Positions 21,220-31,147 are shown, numbered from the stretch's first letter. The stretch: DNA of 64,000 nt from Bradyrhizobium tropiciagri (GCF_018130545.1 NZ_JAFCKF010000009.1:248001-312000), one strand, 5' to 3'. Numbers and translations are program-made. Notes: a model not told the origin generated them from the sequence alone.

Positions 21220-22821
21220 TTAGGCAAACAGCGCGCGATGGTCGGCCAGGATCGCGCGCGCGGCGTTGTGGCCGGGGGCGCCGGTGACGCCGCCGCCGGG
21301 ATGGGCGCCGGAACCGCAATGGTAGAGACCGCGGAGCGGCCCGCGGTAGTCGGCATGGCCGAGCATCGGCCGCGCCGAGAACAGCTGGTTCAGCGTCAGC
21401 GCGCCGTGGAAGATGTCGCCGCCGAGCAGGCCGAACTGCCGCTCGAGGTCGAGCGGCGACAGGATCTGGCGGCCGATCACGGTGCCGGCGAAGCCGGGTG
21501 CGTAGGCGTCGACGGTGGCGATCATCAGGTCGGCGACCTCGTCGCGATGATCGTCCCACGATTTGCCGTCGGGCAGTTGCGGTGCGACGTGCTGGCAGAA
21601 CAGGCTCGCAACGTGCTGGCCCTGTGGGCTCAGGCTGTCGTCGAGCGTCGAGGGGATCAGCATCTCGACCACCGGCGCACGGCTCCAGCCGAATTCGCGC
21701 GCGTCGCGCCAGGCGCGATCCATGTAGCCGAGACTTGGCGCGATGATGATTCCAGCGGTGAGGTGATCGCCGGCGCCCGGCAGCGCGGTGAACGCGGGCA
21801 GGGCGCTGAGCGCCACGTTCATCCGGAACGTGCCGGAACCGTTCTGCCATCGCGAGATGCGGCCGCGGAACTCGGCCGCCAGCGCACCTTCCGGCACCAG
21901 GCGGGTGTACAGCAGCTTCGGATTGACGTTCGAGACGACATATTTGGCGCGGATCGTCTCGCCATTGTCGAGGATCACGCCGATGGCACGATCCTTCTCG
22001 ACGATCACCTCGCGGACACCAGCATCGGTTTCGATCTCGACGCCGTGGCTGCGCGCGGCGCTCGCCATTGCCTGGGTGATCGCGCCCATGCCGCCGATCG
22101 CGTGACCCCAGACGCCCTTCTTGCCGTTCACCTCGCCAAACGCATGATGCAGCATCACATAGGCCGAGCCGGCCGCGTAGGGGCTGGCGTAATTGCCGAC
22201 GATGGCGTCGAAGCCGAACAGCGCCTTGACGAGGTCGTTCTCGAAACGCTCGTCGAGCATCTCGCCGGCCGAGCGCGTGAACAGGTCGAGCAGATTGCGC
22301 TGCTGCTCCAGCGTTAGCCGCCGCAGGATGTTGGCGGTGCCAAGCGCGTTGAAGGCCTCGCTTATTGCGCCGATGCCAAAACCCTCGACGAGGTTCGGCG
22401 GCGCGCGCAGCACGAACTGGCGCAACACGTCGGCGATGGCTTCGAGTTCCGCCGAGAACACGCCAATGGTAGCTGCGTCGCGCTGGCTGAGTTTCGCGAC
22501 CGACTGCTGGGTGCGGCCTTCGCCGGTCAGGAGATAGCTGCCGTCGGGCGCGGGAAGGAAATTCTGCGCGCGGCGCTCGACAATTCTGAGGCCGTGATCG
22601 GCAAGTTTCAGATCAGAAATGATTTGCGGATTGAGCAGGCTCACCGTGTAGGCGGCGACTGAATTGCGGAAGCCCGGATGAAACTCTTCGGTGACCGCGG
22701 CGCCGCCGACCACCTTGCGGCGTTCCACGACCTTCACCCGCAGCCCGGCCATCGCAAGATAGGCTGCGCAGGTGAGGCCGTTATGCCCCGCACCAATGAT
22801 GACGACGTCCGTCTCGTTCAT
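21220..22821 (-). CDS. FAD-dependent oxidoreductase, PYROXD2/phytoene-desaturase-like
   Basis: A 533-residue flavoprotein. The N-terminal dinucleotide-binding motif is Gly-Ala-Gly-His-Asn-Gly-Leu with an acidic residue Glu at the end of the second strand (Val-Val-Glu-Arg-Arg). A C-terminal FAD motif His-Pro-Gly-Gly-Gly-Val-Thr-Gly-Ala-Pro-Gly-His-Asn-Ala-Ala closes the fold. This pattern fits the CrtI-like amine-oxidase superfamily branch with human PYROXD2. No carotenoid genes are nearby, so a desaturase role is not implied. The substrate is unknown. Confidence 0.82.
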   Translation of the reverse strand: MNETDVVIIGAGHNGLTCAAYLAMAGLRVKVVERRKVVGGAAVTEEFHPGFRNSVAAYTVSLLNPQIISDLKLADHGLRIVERRAQNFLPAPDGSYLLTGEGRTQQSVAKLSQRDAATIGVFSAELEAIADVLRQFVLRAPPNLVEGFGIGAISEAFNALGTANILRRLTLEQQRNLLDLFTRSAGEMLDERFENDLVKALFGFDAIVGNYASPYAAGSAYVMLHHAFGEVNGKKGVWGHAIGGMGAITQAMASAARSHGVEIETDAGVREVIVEKDRAIGVILDNGETIRAKYVVSNVNPKLLYTRLVPEGALAAEFRGRISRWQNGSGTFRMNVALSALPAFTALPGAGDHLTAGIIIAPSLGYMDRAWRDAREFGWSRAPVVEMLIPSTLDDSLSPQGQHVASLFCQHVAPQLPDGKSWDDHRDEVADLMIATVDAYAPGFAGTVIGRQILSPLDLERQFGLLGGDIFHGALTLNQLFSARPMLGHADYRGPLRGLYHCGSGAHPGGGVTGAPGHNAARAILADHRALFA

Positions 22822-22847
22822 GTCCGCTTCAAGAAGCAGTGATTAAA

Positions 22848-22892
22848 GCATGATCCGGAAAAGTGGAAACCGGCTTTCCGAAAAGATCATGC
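22848..22892. repeat. Interspersed palindromic repeat (GCATGATC...GATCATGC type)
   Basis: Outer arms GCATGATC and GATCATGC enclose CCGGAAA...TTTCCG-like inner arms (CCGGAAAAG and CTTTCCG). I recognise this 45-base element from many Bradyrhizobium and Rhodopseudomonas intergenic regions. It lies between the start of the flavoprotein gene and the next + strand gene. A small open frame that begins inside it is not treated as a gene. Confidence 0.7.
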
Positions 22893-23058
22893 TCAGGAAA
22901 GGATCCAACGTGCTGTGGCGCCGCAGCGCCGCGTCGTCAAGTCCACGTGACCGCGGTTTCTTGCCCGTGATACTGCCGTATGATCAATTCAAGTCCTCCG
23001 GTGCGCTGCCGCCGGACCGTCCGCCTCCGGCGCCCGCCGGGTCCATGCCGGAGCCTTC

Positions 23059-25317
23059 ATGACGTCTGAGCCGTCCGCCTCGCGAAACCGGCTGGTGCTG
23101 GTTGTCTACACCGCCGCGATCTTCGTCAGCGCGTTATTGCTGTTCTCGGTGCAGCCGCTGTTCACCAAGATGGTGCTGCCGCGGCTCGGCGGCTCGCCGG
23201 CGGTGTGGTCGGTGGCGATGGTGTTTTTTCAGTCGTTGCTGCTGGGCGGCTACGCCTATGCGCATCTCCTGATGAAGCTGAACAGCCGCATCGTGCCGAT
23301 CGCTGTGCATCTGGTGCTGCTGGTCATAGCGTTGCTGACCTTGCCGCTGTCGATCAGGAGCGGCTGGGGCGAGCCGCCGAATTCGGGCTATGCGATCTGG
23401 CTGCTCGGCCTGTTCGCGGTCTCGATCGGGCTGCCGTTCTTCGCGCTCGCCGCCAACAATCCGCTGCTGCAGGCGTGGTTCGTGCGCACCGGTCACCCCA
23501 ACGGCCCCGACCCGTATTTCCTCTATGCGTCTTCGAACATCGGCAGCTTCCTGGCGCTCTTGTCCTATCCGGTGTTGCTGGAGCCGATGTTCACATTGCG
23601 CACCCAGAATCTGATCTGGACCGGTGGCTATGGTCTGCTGATCCTGCTGATCGCAGGGTGCGGCGTGCTGCTGCTGCGGTCGCCGGCCACTGCCGCCGTG
23701 CTCAACATGCGAGTCGATGATGCCAACGCGCCGGCGCCGTCCTGGCTGCTGCGGGCACGCTGGATCTTCCTCGCTGCCGTACCGTCCGGTCTGCTGATCG
23801 CCGTCACGGCGCATATCTCGACCGACGTCGCCGCGGCGCCGCTGCTCTGGGTGCTGCCGCTGTCGCTGTATCTGTTGACCTGGGTGCTGGTGTTCCAGTC
23901 GCGGCCGCTGCCGCACAAATGGATGCTGCTGGCGCAGCCGCTGGCGATCGCCGGCGTCGTGATCCTGCTCGCGGTTGGCGGCGAGCAGAACCTGCTGCTG
24001 ACGCTCGGCGGCCATCAGTTCTGCTTCTTCATCATCGCGATGGCCTGTCATGGCGAGCTCGCGCGCACCCGCCCGGCCGCGAGATATCTCACCGGCTTCT
24101 ATGTTGCGCTGTCGTTCGGCGGCATGGTCGGCGGATTGTTCGCGGGGTTGATTGCGCCCTTTACGTTCTCGTGGATCGCCGAATATCCGATCCTGCTCGC
24201 GCTCGCGGCGCTGTGCCGGCCTTCTGGCGCCGAGCGGCTGCCGCGCTGGGCCGCCTGGTACTGGCCGTTGCTCGCGGTGCTGGCAGTGGCGCTGATCGCG
24301 CCATCCTATTCGACCGGCGACATCTTCAACTGGTTCGACGACCACCGGGTCTGGGTGATCGGTGGGGTCGGCGTGCTCTCGGCGCTGCTCGCGCTGGCGC
24401 TGAACGCCAATCGCTGGAAGATCTTCGCCACCGCCGTCGTCGCGCTGGTGGTGCTGCGCGCCTATCCGTCCGACGACGGCCGCGTCGAAACCGTGCGCAG
24501 CTTCTTCGGTGTGCACAAGATCGTGGTGACGCCGAACGGGCAGTATCACGTGCTGATGCACGGCACCACGATCCACGGTGCGGAGAAGTTCAAGAACGAC
24601 GACGGCACGCCGGTCACCGGCAGGCCCGAAGCGATCAGCTACTACCACAAGGACGGCGGCATCGGACGGGCGATCACGGCAATCCGGGAGCGCAAGGGCG
24701 CACCGCTGAAGGTGGCGGTGATCGGGCTCGGCTCCGGCACGCTGACATGTGCATCGCAGCCCGGAGAGGACTGGCGATTCTTCGAGATCGACCAGTCGAT
24801 GGTCGATACCGCGCGCGACCCGAAATACTTCACCTACATCCAGAACTGCGAGCCGAATCTGAAGCCGGTGATCGGTGACGCGCGGCTGACCTTCGCCAAG
24901 GAGCCGGACGGCGTCTACGATCTCATCATCGTCGACGCCTATTCGTCGGACGCGATCCCGATCCATCTCGCGACCGAGGAGGCGATGGCGATCTACAAGG
25001 AGAAGCTGGCACCGCAGGGCGCGGTCGTGATGCACGTCTCCAACCGCCATCTCGAACTGGCCAGCGTCGTGGTCGGCATTGCCGACGCCAACGATATGAA
25101 GAGCTGGGTCTATAGCGAGGATTCCGGACGCGACAACGAGTATATCTTCTCGACCTCGGTCGTGGTTTCCGCGCGCGAGGAGGCCGATGTCGGCAAGCTC
25201 GCATCATCGAATGTCTGGACCGAGACCGACGCCGACGAGAAGCAGCGAGTCTGGACCGACGATTATTCGAACGTGCTTGGCGCCGTCTACCGTCGCCTGC
25301 GCGACGGCGAGCAGTAG
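23059..25317 (+). CDS. Fused polytopic membrane protein/spermidine-synthase-like protein
   Basis: A 752-residue two-part protein. Residues about 12-480 contain many hydrophobic segments resembling the MFS-like half of fused spermidine synthases. Residues about 550-700 form a Rossmann SAM-like domain: Val-Ile-Gly-Leu-Gly-Ser-Gly-Thr-Leu, the acidic Phe-Phe-Glu-Ile-Asp, Gly-Asp-Ala-Arg-Leu, and Ile-Ile-Val-Asp-Ala-Tyr-Ser-Ser-Asp-Ala-Ile-Pro, which matches the aminopropyltransferase gatekeeping motif. The conserved Asp of the polyamine site appears present, but true spermidine synthase activity is not assured in such fusions. The ATG follows a GGAG-like site. Confidence 0.82.
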   Translation: MTSEPSASRNRLVLVVYTAAIFVSALLLFSVQPLFTKMVLPRLGGSPAVWSVAMVFFQSLLLGGYAYAHLLMKLNSRIVPIAVHLVLLVIALLTLPLSIRSGWGEPPNSGYAIWLLGLFAVSIGLPFFALAANNPLLQAWFVRTGHPNGPDPYFLYASSNIGSFLALLSYPVLLEPMFTLRTQNLIWTGGYGLLILLIAGCGVLLLRSPATAAVLNMRVDDANAPAPSWLLRARWIFLAAVPSGLLIAVTAHISTDVAAAPLLWVLPLSLYLLTWVLVFQSRPLPHKWMLLAQPLAIAGVVILLAVGGEQNLLLTLGGHQFCFFIIAMACHGELARTRPAARYLTGFYVALSFGGMVGGLFAGLIAPFTFSWIAEYPILLALAALCRPSGAERLPRWAAWYWPLLAVLAVALIAPSYSTGDIFNWFDDHRVWVIGGVGVLSALLALALNANRWKIFATAVVALVVLRAYPSDDGRVETVRSFFGVHKIVVTPNGQYHVLMHGTTIHGAEKFKNDDGTPVTGRPEAISYYHKDGGIGRAITAIRERKGAPLKVAVIGLGSGTLTCASQPGEDWRFFEIDQSMVDTARDPKYFTYIQNCEPNLKPVIGDARLTFAKEPDGVYDLIIVDAYSSDAIPIHLATEEAMAIYKEKLAPQGAVVMHVSNRHLELASVVVGIADANDMKSWVYSEDSGRDNEYIFSTSVVVSAREEADVGKLASSNVWTETDADEKQRVWTDDYSNVLGAVYRRLRDGEQ

Positions 25318-25334
25318 GTTCGAGCGGTCCTGCT

Positions 25335-25922
25335 CTAGCGGTCCGCCATCAGCAGCTTCGCGATCTCTGTGTTGACGATTGCGGCAAACAGTGCGGGATC
25401 GTTGAAGGCCCGCGCAGAGAGCATCGCGCCGTGAACCGACGCCATCAGCCTTTGCGCCTCATCTTCCGGCTGCCTGTCCAACCGGAACGCGCGCTGCTCT
25501 GCGCCTGCTCGCAGCACCGACGTCAGCCATCCCGCGAGATGATGGAAATGTCCGCGGACGCGCGATGCGACCTCGTCAGGCAATATCGGCATCTCGCCGG
25601 CAAGCATCGCGCAGACGCAGAACGGCAGCGAAGCATCCCCAATGCACGCCTTCCAGAAGTCCACGTAAGACTGCAGTTGGTCGGCCGGGCTCGCGGACTG
25701 CTCCTGAAGAGACTTCAGGCCGAGCTCGGTCTGCTGCCGGTAGCGATCGACTAGCCCCGAAACCAGCTCGGCCTTGGTCGCGAAGTGATGATGGATGCTG
25801 GCCTTCCTGATACCGATCGCATCGGCGATGTCGGCGTAGCTGAACCCGTTATAGCCCCCCGCGACGATGAGGGACTGCGCGACGTCGAGGATCTGTTCTG
25901 AGGTTGAAGCCACTGGTTTCAT
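25335..25922 (-). CDS. TetR-family transcriptional regulator
   Basis: A 195-residue regulator. The helix-turn-helix at about 12-45 reads Gly-Phe-Ser-Tyr-Ala-Asp-Ile-Ala-Asp-Ala-Ile-Gly-Ile-Arg-Lys-Ala-Ser and then Ile-His-His-His-Phe, the classic TetR arm. The rest is the all-helical ligand domain. The start at Met-Lys-Pro-Val-Ala-Ser was chosen because the 28 residues before it overlap a likely operator and are not protein-like. The gene is divergent from a small membrane-protein gene, and two related inverted repeats lie in the shared region, so repression of itself and the neighbour is likely. Confidence 0.9.
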   Translation of the reverse strand: MKPVASTSEQILDVAQSLIVAGGYNGFSYADIADAIGIRKASIHHHFATKAELVSGLVDRYRQQTELGLKSLQEQSASPADQLQSYVDFWKACIGDASLPFCVCAMLAGEMPILPDEVASRVRGHFHHLAGWLTSVLRAGAEQRAFRLDRQPEDEAQRLMASVHGAMLSARAFNDPALFAAIVNTEIAKLLMADR

Positions 25923-25931
25923 GTCGGCTCG

Positions 25932-25947
25932 CCTACCTTCTGGTAGG
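25932..25947. promoter_or_regulatory. Second TetR operator candidate at the regulator's own start
   Basis: CCTACC and GGTAGG form an inverted repeat with a four-base spacer, nine bases upstream of the tetR start codon. The same CTACC/GGTAG half-sites occur in the larger palindrome nearby, which supports autoregulation by binding over the ribosome-binding site. Confidence 0.55.
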
Positions 25948-26016
25948 TAGCTTGTCAAGCCAGCTCGGCGCCCCGGTTCGACACAACAAGGTGTCCGAGC
26001 GCCCAATTGACCCGAT

Positions 26017-26050
26017 ATGTTTATCTACCTACTAGTAGGTAGATAAACAT
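26017..26050. promoter_or_regulatory. Perfect 34-bp palindrome, probable TetR operator
   Basis: The 17-base arm ATGTTTATCTACCTACT is followed directly by its exact reverse complement, with no spacer. It lies 12 bases before the ATG of the + strand membrane protein gene and 94 bases from the divergent tetR start. The inner TACCTAC/GTAGGTA is shared with the second site near tetR. A match this long is very unlikely by chance. Confidence 0.8.
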
Positions 26051-26062
26051 GGGAGTTCATCG

Positions 26063-26620
26063 ATGCAAAGCCGACTTTCGGCCCAATCCAGCTGGCTGCA
26101 ATCCTACTATTTCGGGCGCGCGATCTTCTCGATCGCCTGGGTTGCCGCCGCCGTTCTCTTCAGCGGGCAAGCGGGCCCGGCCGCGTTCCTGCTCGTGATC
26201 TACCCGGCGTGGGACGCCATCGCCAATCTGGCCGACGCCCGGGTCAATGGCGGGCTGATAGCCAATCCATCGCAAACATTGAACGTCGTGGTCAGCGCGG
26301 TAACGGCGCTTGCCGTGATCGTGGCGAGCAGCCACAGCAGCTACGCGGTTCTCGCGGTGTTCGGGGGGTGGGCGATCCTCGCGGGTGTGCTGCAATTGTC
26401 CACCGGCGTCAGGCGCTGGCGCGAGTTCGGCGCGCAATGGGCGATGATCCTGAGCGGCGCGCAGTCGGCGCTCGCCGGCGGCTACATGATCAGCCGAGCC
26501 ATCGGCCCCGTGGCGCCGACGATCCTAGACATCGCTCCCTATGCGGGATTCGGCGCGTTCTATTTCCTGCTTTCGGCGATCTGGCTCGTTGCCAGGGGCC
26601 ATCGCAGCGTGCGCGCGTAG
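26063..26620 (+). CDS. Small polytopic membrane protein (DUF308/HdeD-like)
   Basis: A 185-residue protein with about six hydrophobic segments separated by short loops, for example around residues 22-40, 42-55, 76-92, 95-112, 125-145 and 155-178. The Arg-Ala-Ile-Phe-Ser-Ile-Ala start of helix 1 and the overall paired-helix pattern resemble the DUF308/HdeD group. A GGGAG ribosome-binding site directly follows the palindromic operator. It is the probable target of the divergent TetR regulator. The substrate or role is unknown. Confidence 0.72.
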   Translation: MQSRLSAQSSWLQSYYFGRAIFSIAWVAAAVLFSGQAGPAAFLLVIYPAWDAIANLADARVNGGLIANPSQTLNVVVSAVTALAVIVASSHSSYAVLAVFGGWAILAGVLQLSTGVRRWREFGAQWAMILSGAQSALAGGYMISRAIGPVAPTILDIAPYAGFGAFYFLLSAIWLVARGHRSVRA

Positions 26621-26668
26621 GCGCGGCCTGGCGGCACCGGGGCGCGCGCGTCGACATCAACGCGCTCG

Positions 26669-27529
26669 CTATTTCTTCTCCGGTGCAGTCGTCTCGGGCC
26701 CTGTCGTCGCGGAGGCGGGTGACGATGCCGCGAGCAGCGGCATCGTCGGCGTACTCTCGCCGGCATCCTCGTCGAGGAATTGCTCAACGCCAGCCTGGAT
26801 CGACGATTTCGCGCTGTCCGGGCCGCGATCACTGAGGTCGTTGTGATGGAATTCGGTTCGGACCACCTTGATGCCGAGCCGTGCGCAGGTTTCGTCGTCG
26901 GGCACGACGCCCGGATCGGCCTTGAACACCGGGTCGTGGGAGCGGAATGAGAGGATCTTGATCCTGCCGTCGGTGATGAAGGGGACGCGCAGATTGTCCA
27001 GCGTCACGATCTTCTTGACCAGGTCGGGGTGCTGCTTGGCGAAGAACATCGAAATGTCGCCGCCGTTGGAGTGGCCGATCAAAGTCAGCTGGCGATAGTT
27101 AGCGTTCGGGTAGAGCTTCTTGAGCTCGTCGATCGCGTACATGATGTTGAAGACGCCGCGATTGTACTGCATGCGGCGGCCGACATATTCCTCGCCGACC
27201 TTGGTGACCATCGGCACATCGGTGTCGAGATCGTGCTGAATGCTCACCACGAGGTAGCCGCGCGATGCGAATAAATTGGTGAGGAACGAGTACTCGGTGT
27301 TCTTGACGGTGTTGCCGTGGCTCAGGATCGCGACCGGCAGCTCGATCATCTCGGCCATCGCCTGCATTTGCCGGTCGCGCCGCACCGCGACCTCGACCGT
27401 GACGTTGCGATCGTCGCGCAGCACGTCGTGGAACGTCAGCGTGGTGTGACTGATGGCCCATCTGTCCGTGGTGAAGTAGCCGGCCATCGCCACGATGCAC
27501 AGGCAAAGGACAATGATGCCCCGTTTCAT
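26669..27529 (-). CDS. Exported alpha/beta-hydrolase fold protein
   Basis: A 286-residue protein with an N-terminal hydrophobic segment (residues about 4-20) that would act as a signal sequence or anchor. The nucleophile elbow reads Gly-His-Ser-Asn-Gly-Gly, the typical Gly-x-Ser-x-Gly with Ser as nucleophile. The oxyanion region contains Leu-Ser-His-Gly-Asn, and a later His in Phe-His-His-Asn-Asp-Leu could complete the triad. The C-terminus is a low-complexity Ser/Thr/Pro/Ala tail. The substrate is not evident; esterase or lipase-like activity is plausible. Confidence 0.75.
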   Translation of the reverse strand: MKRGIIVLCLCIVAMAGYFTTDRWAISHTTLTFHDVLRDDRNVTVEVAVRRDRQMQAMAEMIELPVAILSHGNTVKNTEYSFLTNLFASRGYLVVSIQHDLDTDVPMVTKVGEEYVGRRMQYNRGVFNIMYAIDELKKLYPNANYRQLTLIGHSNGGDISMFFAKQHPDLVKKIVTLDNLRVPFITDGRIKILSFRSHDPVFKADPGVVPDDETCARLGIKVVRTEFHHNDLSDRGPDSAKSSIQAGVEQFLDEDAGESTPTMPLLAASSPASATTGPETTAPEKK

Positions 27530-27851
27530 GTCGACCTCTGATCTTGCCCTAACTGATCCGCGCTCTGGCCCTGATCTCGTCGGGCATTCCGCGTGAATCG
27601 GCCTCCAGAGGCCAGGCGGGCGCTTTTGCCGCCGAATATCGGGCTAGTTTTACAATGAGATGACGGCAGGACGACCAGCCACGGCGCGCGGCGGCGTGGG
27701 CCCTTGGCGACGGTCACAAGCGGGTGAGGGACGTGTGAACTGACGGCACGCTGCCTGTGGCGCCGTCAGCGGGGCAGGCGAGCGCTCGACTTTTGCTTGA
27801 CGCTTTTCTTGACGCGAAGCGGTGTCGAGTTCGCTCGAAAACGCTCTAGTT
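27530..27851. other. 322-base intergenic region
   Basis: This gap lies upstream of the hydrolase gene (minus strand) and downstream of the L,D-transpeptidase gene (minus strand), so it should hold the hydrolase promoter. I found no gene with an acceptable start. Its right end contains an interspersed repeat, annotated separately. The rest is G/C-rich with no clear motif. Confidence 0.45.
27801..27849. repeat. Interspersed repeat of the GACGCGAA...GCTCGAAAACGC type
   Basis: The sequence CTTGACGCGAAGCGG followed by TTCGCTCGAAAACGCTCTAG matches, by memory, a short element found many times in Bradyrhizobium intergenic DNA (usually with GAACCGGTATCCACTTCGC in the middle). It ends two bases before the transpeptidase stop codon on the minus strand, so it may help terminate or stabilise that transcript. 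Confidence 0.55.
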
Positions 27852-28634
27852 CTAATAGTTGTTGCCGTAGGGGCCGCGCTCGTAATAGGGCCGCGGCTGG
27901 TAATAGCCCTGCGGCGCCGGCGCGTAGCCCTGGTTGCCGTAGTATTGCTGCTGGCCATAGGCCTGCGCGTCGTAGACGCGGCGGCTTGACGGCGGAGCCG
28001 GGTAGCGCCGGTCGGTCGAGCTGCCGTCGGCCGGATAGATGTAGCCGTCGTCGGCACGGGCCTGCGCCGGATATTCGCGCGGCTGCGGTGTCAGGACGAC
28101 AGGGTCGCCGGCGGCGGCGGTGCCGTATTGTCCGTCAACTTGCTGCGGAGCGGAGCGAGCGACGGCGGTGCCATTGCGCCCGCGCGGATTGCGCGCCAGC
28201 GCGACTCGCGCCGAACCGGTCAGCGTCACCGTGGTGTTGAGCACGCCTTCCTTCTGGACCAGCGCGTAGAGTGTCGACGCGTTGTCGCGCGACAGCCGCA
28301 CGCAGCCATGCGAGGCCGGGGTACCGAGGCGGCTCACCGAGTCGGTGCCGTGGATCGCGTGCCCGATCTTGGTGAAGAAGATCGAATGCGGCATCGGCGC
28401 GTCGTCGAATTCCTTGGAGTAGTGATCCTCTTCCATGCGGAAGGCGCGGAAGGTGCCGTTCGGCGTCTCGCGCGAGGGAATGCCACTCGAGACCGGCCAG
28501 TGATAGCGCGCGACGCCATCAACGGCGACGGTCATCTGCTGGTTGTCCTTGTCGATGGTGATATCGACCTTGGCCTGCGCGGCACCGGCCGTAAGAAGCA
28601 CCGCGGACGTGAACGCAATGAGGAACGAACGCAT
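27852..28634 (-). CDS. Secreted L,D-transpeptidase (YkuD domain)
   Basis: A 260-residue periplasmic enzyme expected to make 3-3 peptidoglycan cross-links or attach proteins to the wall. A signal peptide ends at about residue 21 (Gly-Ala-Ala-Gln-Ala). The catalytic motif is intact: His95-Gly96 and Ser108-His109-Gly110-Cys111-Val-Arg. The last 110 residues form a Tyr/Gln/Pro-rich, low-complexity tail that is not part of the fold. I chose the ATG with a clear signal peptide; a longer N-terminal frame of 73 residues is unconvincing. It is divergent from a glycine-zipper protein gene. Confidence 0.9.
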   Translation of the reverse strand: MRSFLIAFTSAVLLTAGAAQAKVDITIDKDNQQMTVAVDGVARYHWPVSSGIPSRETPNGTFRAFRMEEDHYSKEFDDAPMPHSIFFTKIGHAIHGTDSVSRLGTPASHGCVRLSRDNASTLYALVQKEGVLNTTVTLTGSARVALARNPRGRNGTAVARSAPQQVDGQYGTAAAGDPVVLTPQPREYPAQARADDGYIYPADGSSTDRRYPAPPSSRRVYDAQAYGQQQYYGNQGYAPAPQGYYQPRPYYERGPYGNNY

Positions 28635-28924
28635 TTTACCTTTGGCCTCCAGGCCTGATCGCAAAGCCGCGGCTCTCCGTCCCCGGCAACCAATATGCAC
28701 GGAATCCGAACTTGGTTCCAGTGGCGGACCCGCGCCATCGTTAATCCTGCGCGCGGCGCAAACAAGGCCGAAGCCGGGCCGGCCTGTCGCGGCGGGCTGA
28801 CATTTTCGCGAGCAGACCGCGACATGGCCCCCCGATTGGCCGCCGCCGCGCAACCATTTGGCCGCATGAGCGTTTCATACTCCCGCCCCGGCGACGCATT
28901 CGCGCCGCGCAGCAAGGAACCCAG

Positions 28925-29254
28925 ATGAACATCACCAAGGTTAAGACCGCGGCCGTCATCCCAGCCGGCCTCTCCGCGCGGCTCCTGCTTGCGGCCGCAG
29001 CCCTCGCTTTGGCGCTGGCCGCAGTTCCCCATGCCGGCCATGCCCAGGGCATCGTCCGCGGCGCCCATGAAGGCGCCTATGAGGGCAATCGGATCGGCGG
29101 GCCGGTGGGTGGCGTGGTTGGCGGTGCCGTCGGCGCCGGTGTCGGCGGTGCCATGGGCGCGGTCAAGGGCGTGTTCGGCATTCCGGATCGGGGCTATCGC
29201 CGTGGTCACCGCTGCCGCGGCTATTACCGCCACGGCCATTTCCATTGCTACTGA
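28925..29254 (+). CDS. Exported glycine-zipper protein
   Basis: A 109-residue protein with a signal peptide (hydrophobic stretch to about residue 40, Ala-Gly-His-Ala cleavage region). The middle, about 58-80, is a Gly-x-x-x-Gly repeat (Gly-Gly-Pro-Val-Gly-Gly-Val-Val-Gly-Gly-Ala-Val-Gly), a glycine zipper that can form a membrane-associated hairpin. The C-terminus is rich in Arg, His and Tyr with two Cys. Small proteins like this are common in Bradyrhizobium and usually uncharacterised. A terminator-like hairpin follows nine bases after the stop. Confidence 0.72.
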   Translation: MNITKVKTAAVIPAGLSARLLLAAAALALALAAVPHAGHAQGIVRGAHEGAYEGNRIGGPVGGVVGGAVGAGVGGAMGAVKGVFGIPDRGYRRGHRCRGYYRHGHFHCY

Positions 29255-29262
29255 TCGGGATC

Positions 29263-29300
29263 GTCATTCCGGGCTCGCGCTTAAGGCGCCTCGGAATGAC
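29263..29300. terminator. Bidirectional hairpin between convergent genes
   Basis: GTCATTCCG and CGGAATGAC form a perfect 9-bp stem with a 20-base loop. It separates the glycine-zipper gene (+) from the ABC permease gene (-), so it likely ends both transcripts. The GTCATTCCGGG form is also a common Bradyrhizobium palindrome. Confidence 0.6.
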
Positions 29301-29312
29301 TTGCTTCGCGAG

Positions 29313-30070
29313 TCAGTTCTTCAGCCGGTAGCCGGTCCTGAAGATCCAGGCCACGATCATCATGCAGGTGATCAGAAAACCGGCGGTCATGCCGAGGCTG
29401 AGCCCGACGCTGACATCGGCGATCTCGTAGAAGCTCCAGCGGAAGCCCGAGATCAGGTAGACCACCGGATTGAACAGCGTGATGGTGCGCCAGCCCGACG
29501 GCAGCATGTTCACGGAGTAGAAGCTGCCGCCGAGGAAGGTCAGCGGCGTCACCACCAGCATCGGGATCATCTGCAGCTTCTCGAAGCCGTCGGCCCAGAT
29601 GCCGATGATGAAGCCGAACAGGCTGAAGGTGACGGCGGTCAGCACCAGGAAGGTCAGCATCCACACCGGATGCTGGATGTGCAAAGGCACAAACAGTCCG
29701 GCGGTCGCCAGGATGATCAGGCCGAGAATGATCGACTTGGTGGCGGCGGCGCCGACATAGCCGATCACGATCTCGAAATAGGAGATCGGCGCCGACAGGA
29801 TCTCGTAGATCGTGCCGGCGAATTTCGGAAAGTAGATGCCGAACGAGGCATTGGAGATACTCTGGGTCAGCACCGACAGCATCACGAGCCCCGGCACGAT
29901 GAAGGTGCCGTAGCTGACGCCCTCTACCTCGGTGATGCGCGAGCCGATCGCGGCGCCGAACACCACGAAATACAGCGAAGTCGAGACCACGGGCGAGACG
30001 ATGCTCTGCAGCAGCGTGCGCCAGGTGCGCGCCATTTCGAACAGATAGATCGCCCGGATTGCGCGGTAGT

Positions 30071-30074
<4 letters not shown>
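29313..30074 (-). CDS. ABC-2 family exporter permease (YadH-like)
   Basis: A 253-residue membrane protein with six predicted helices. The N-terminus [15 protein letters not shown] and the segment Leu-Thr-Phe-Leu-Gly-Gly-Ser-Phe-Tyr are typical of the YadH/NodJ-like ABC-2 group. Its start overlaps the ATPase stop by four bases (ATGA), so the two are translationally coupled. The exported substrate is unknown. Confidence 0.88.
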
Positions 30075-30994
<920 letters not shown>

Positions 30995-31147
30995 GGAGGA
31001 TCGGAAGCGTGAGGAATGGGTGCGCGCGGATTTGGAGCCCGGGCGGGGGGCGTGATGCGGGTTCAGCCCAGATAGGGACGCATATTCCGTTCTGCAATCA
31101 CCCGCCGGAGCAGAAAATTCATTCTGCGGTGTGGCGGAAGGGCCGCG

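Noticed and set aside
22850-23062. Small + strand open frame before the membrane/spermidine-synthase gene
   Set aside because: It starts inside an interspersed repeat, has no ribosome-binding site and shows no protein-like features.
23134-25050. Long minus strand frame of over 600 codons
   Set aside because: It lies entirely antisense to the membrane/spermidine-synthase fusion and has Gln/Arg/His-rich composition without any domain.
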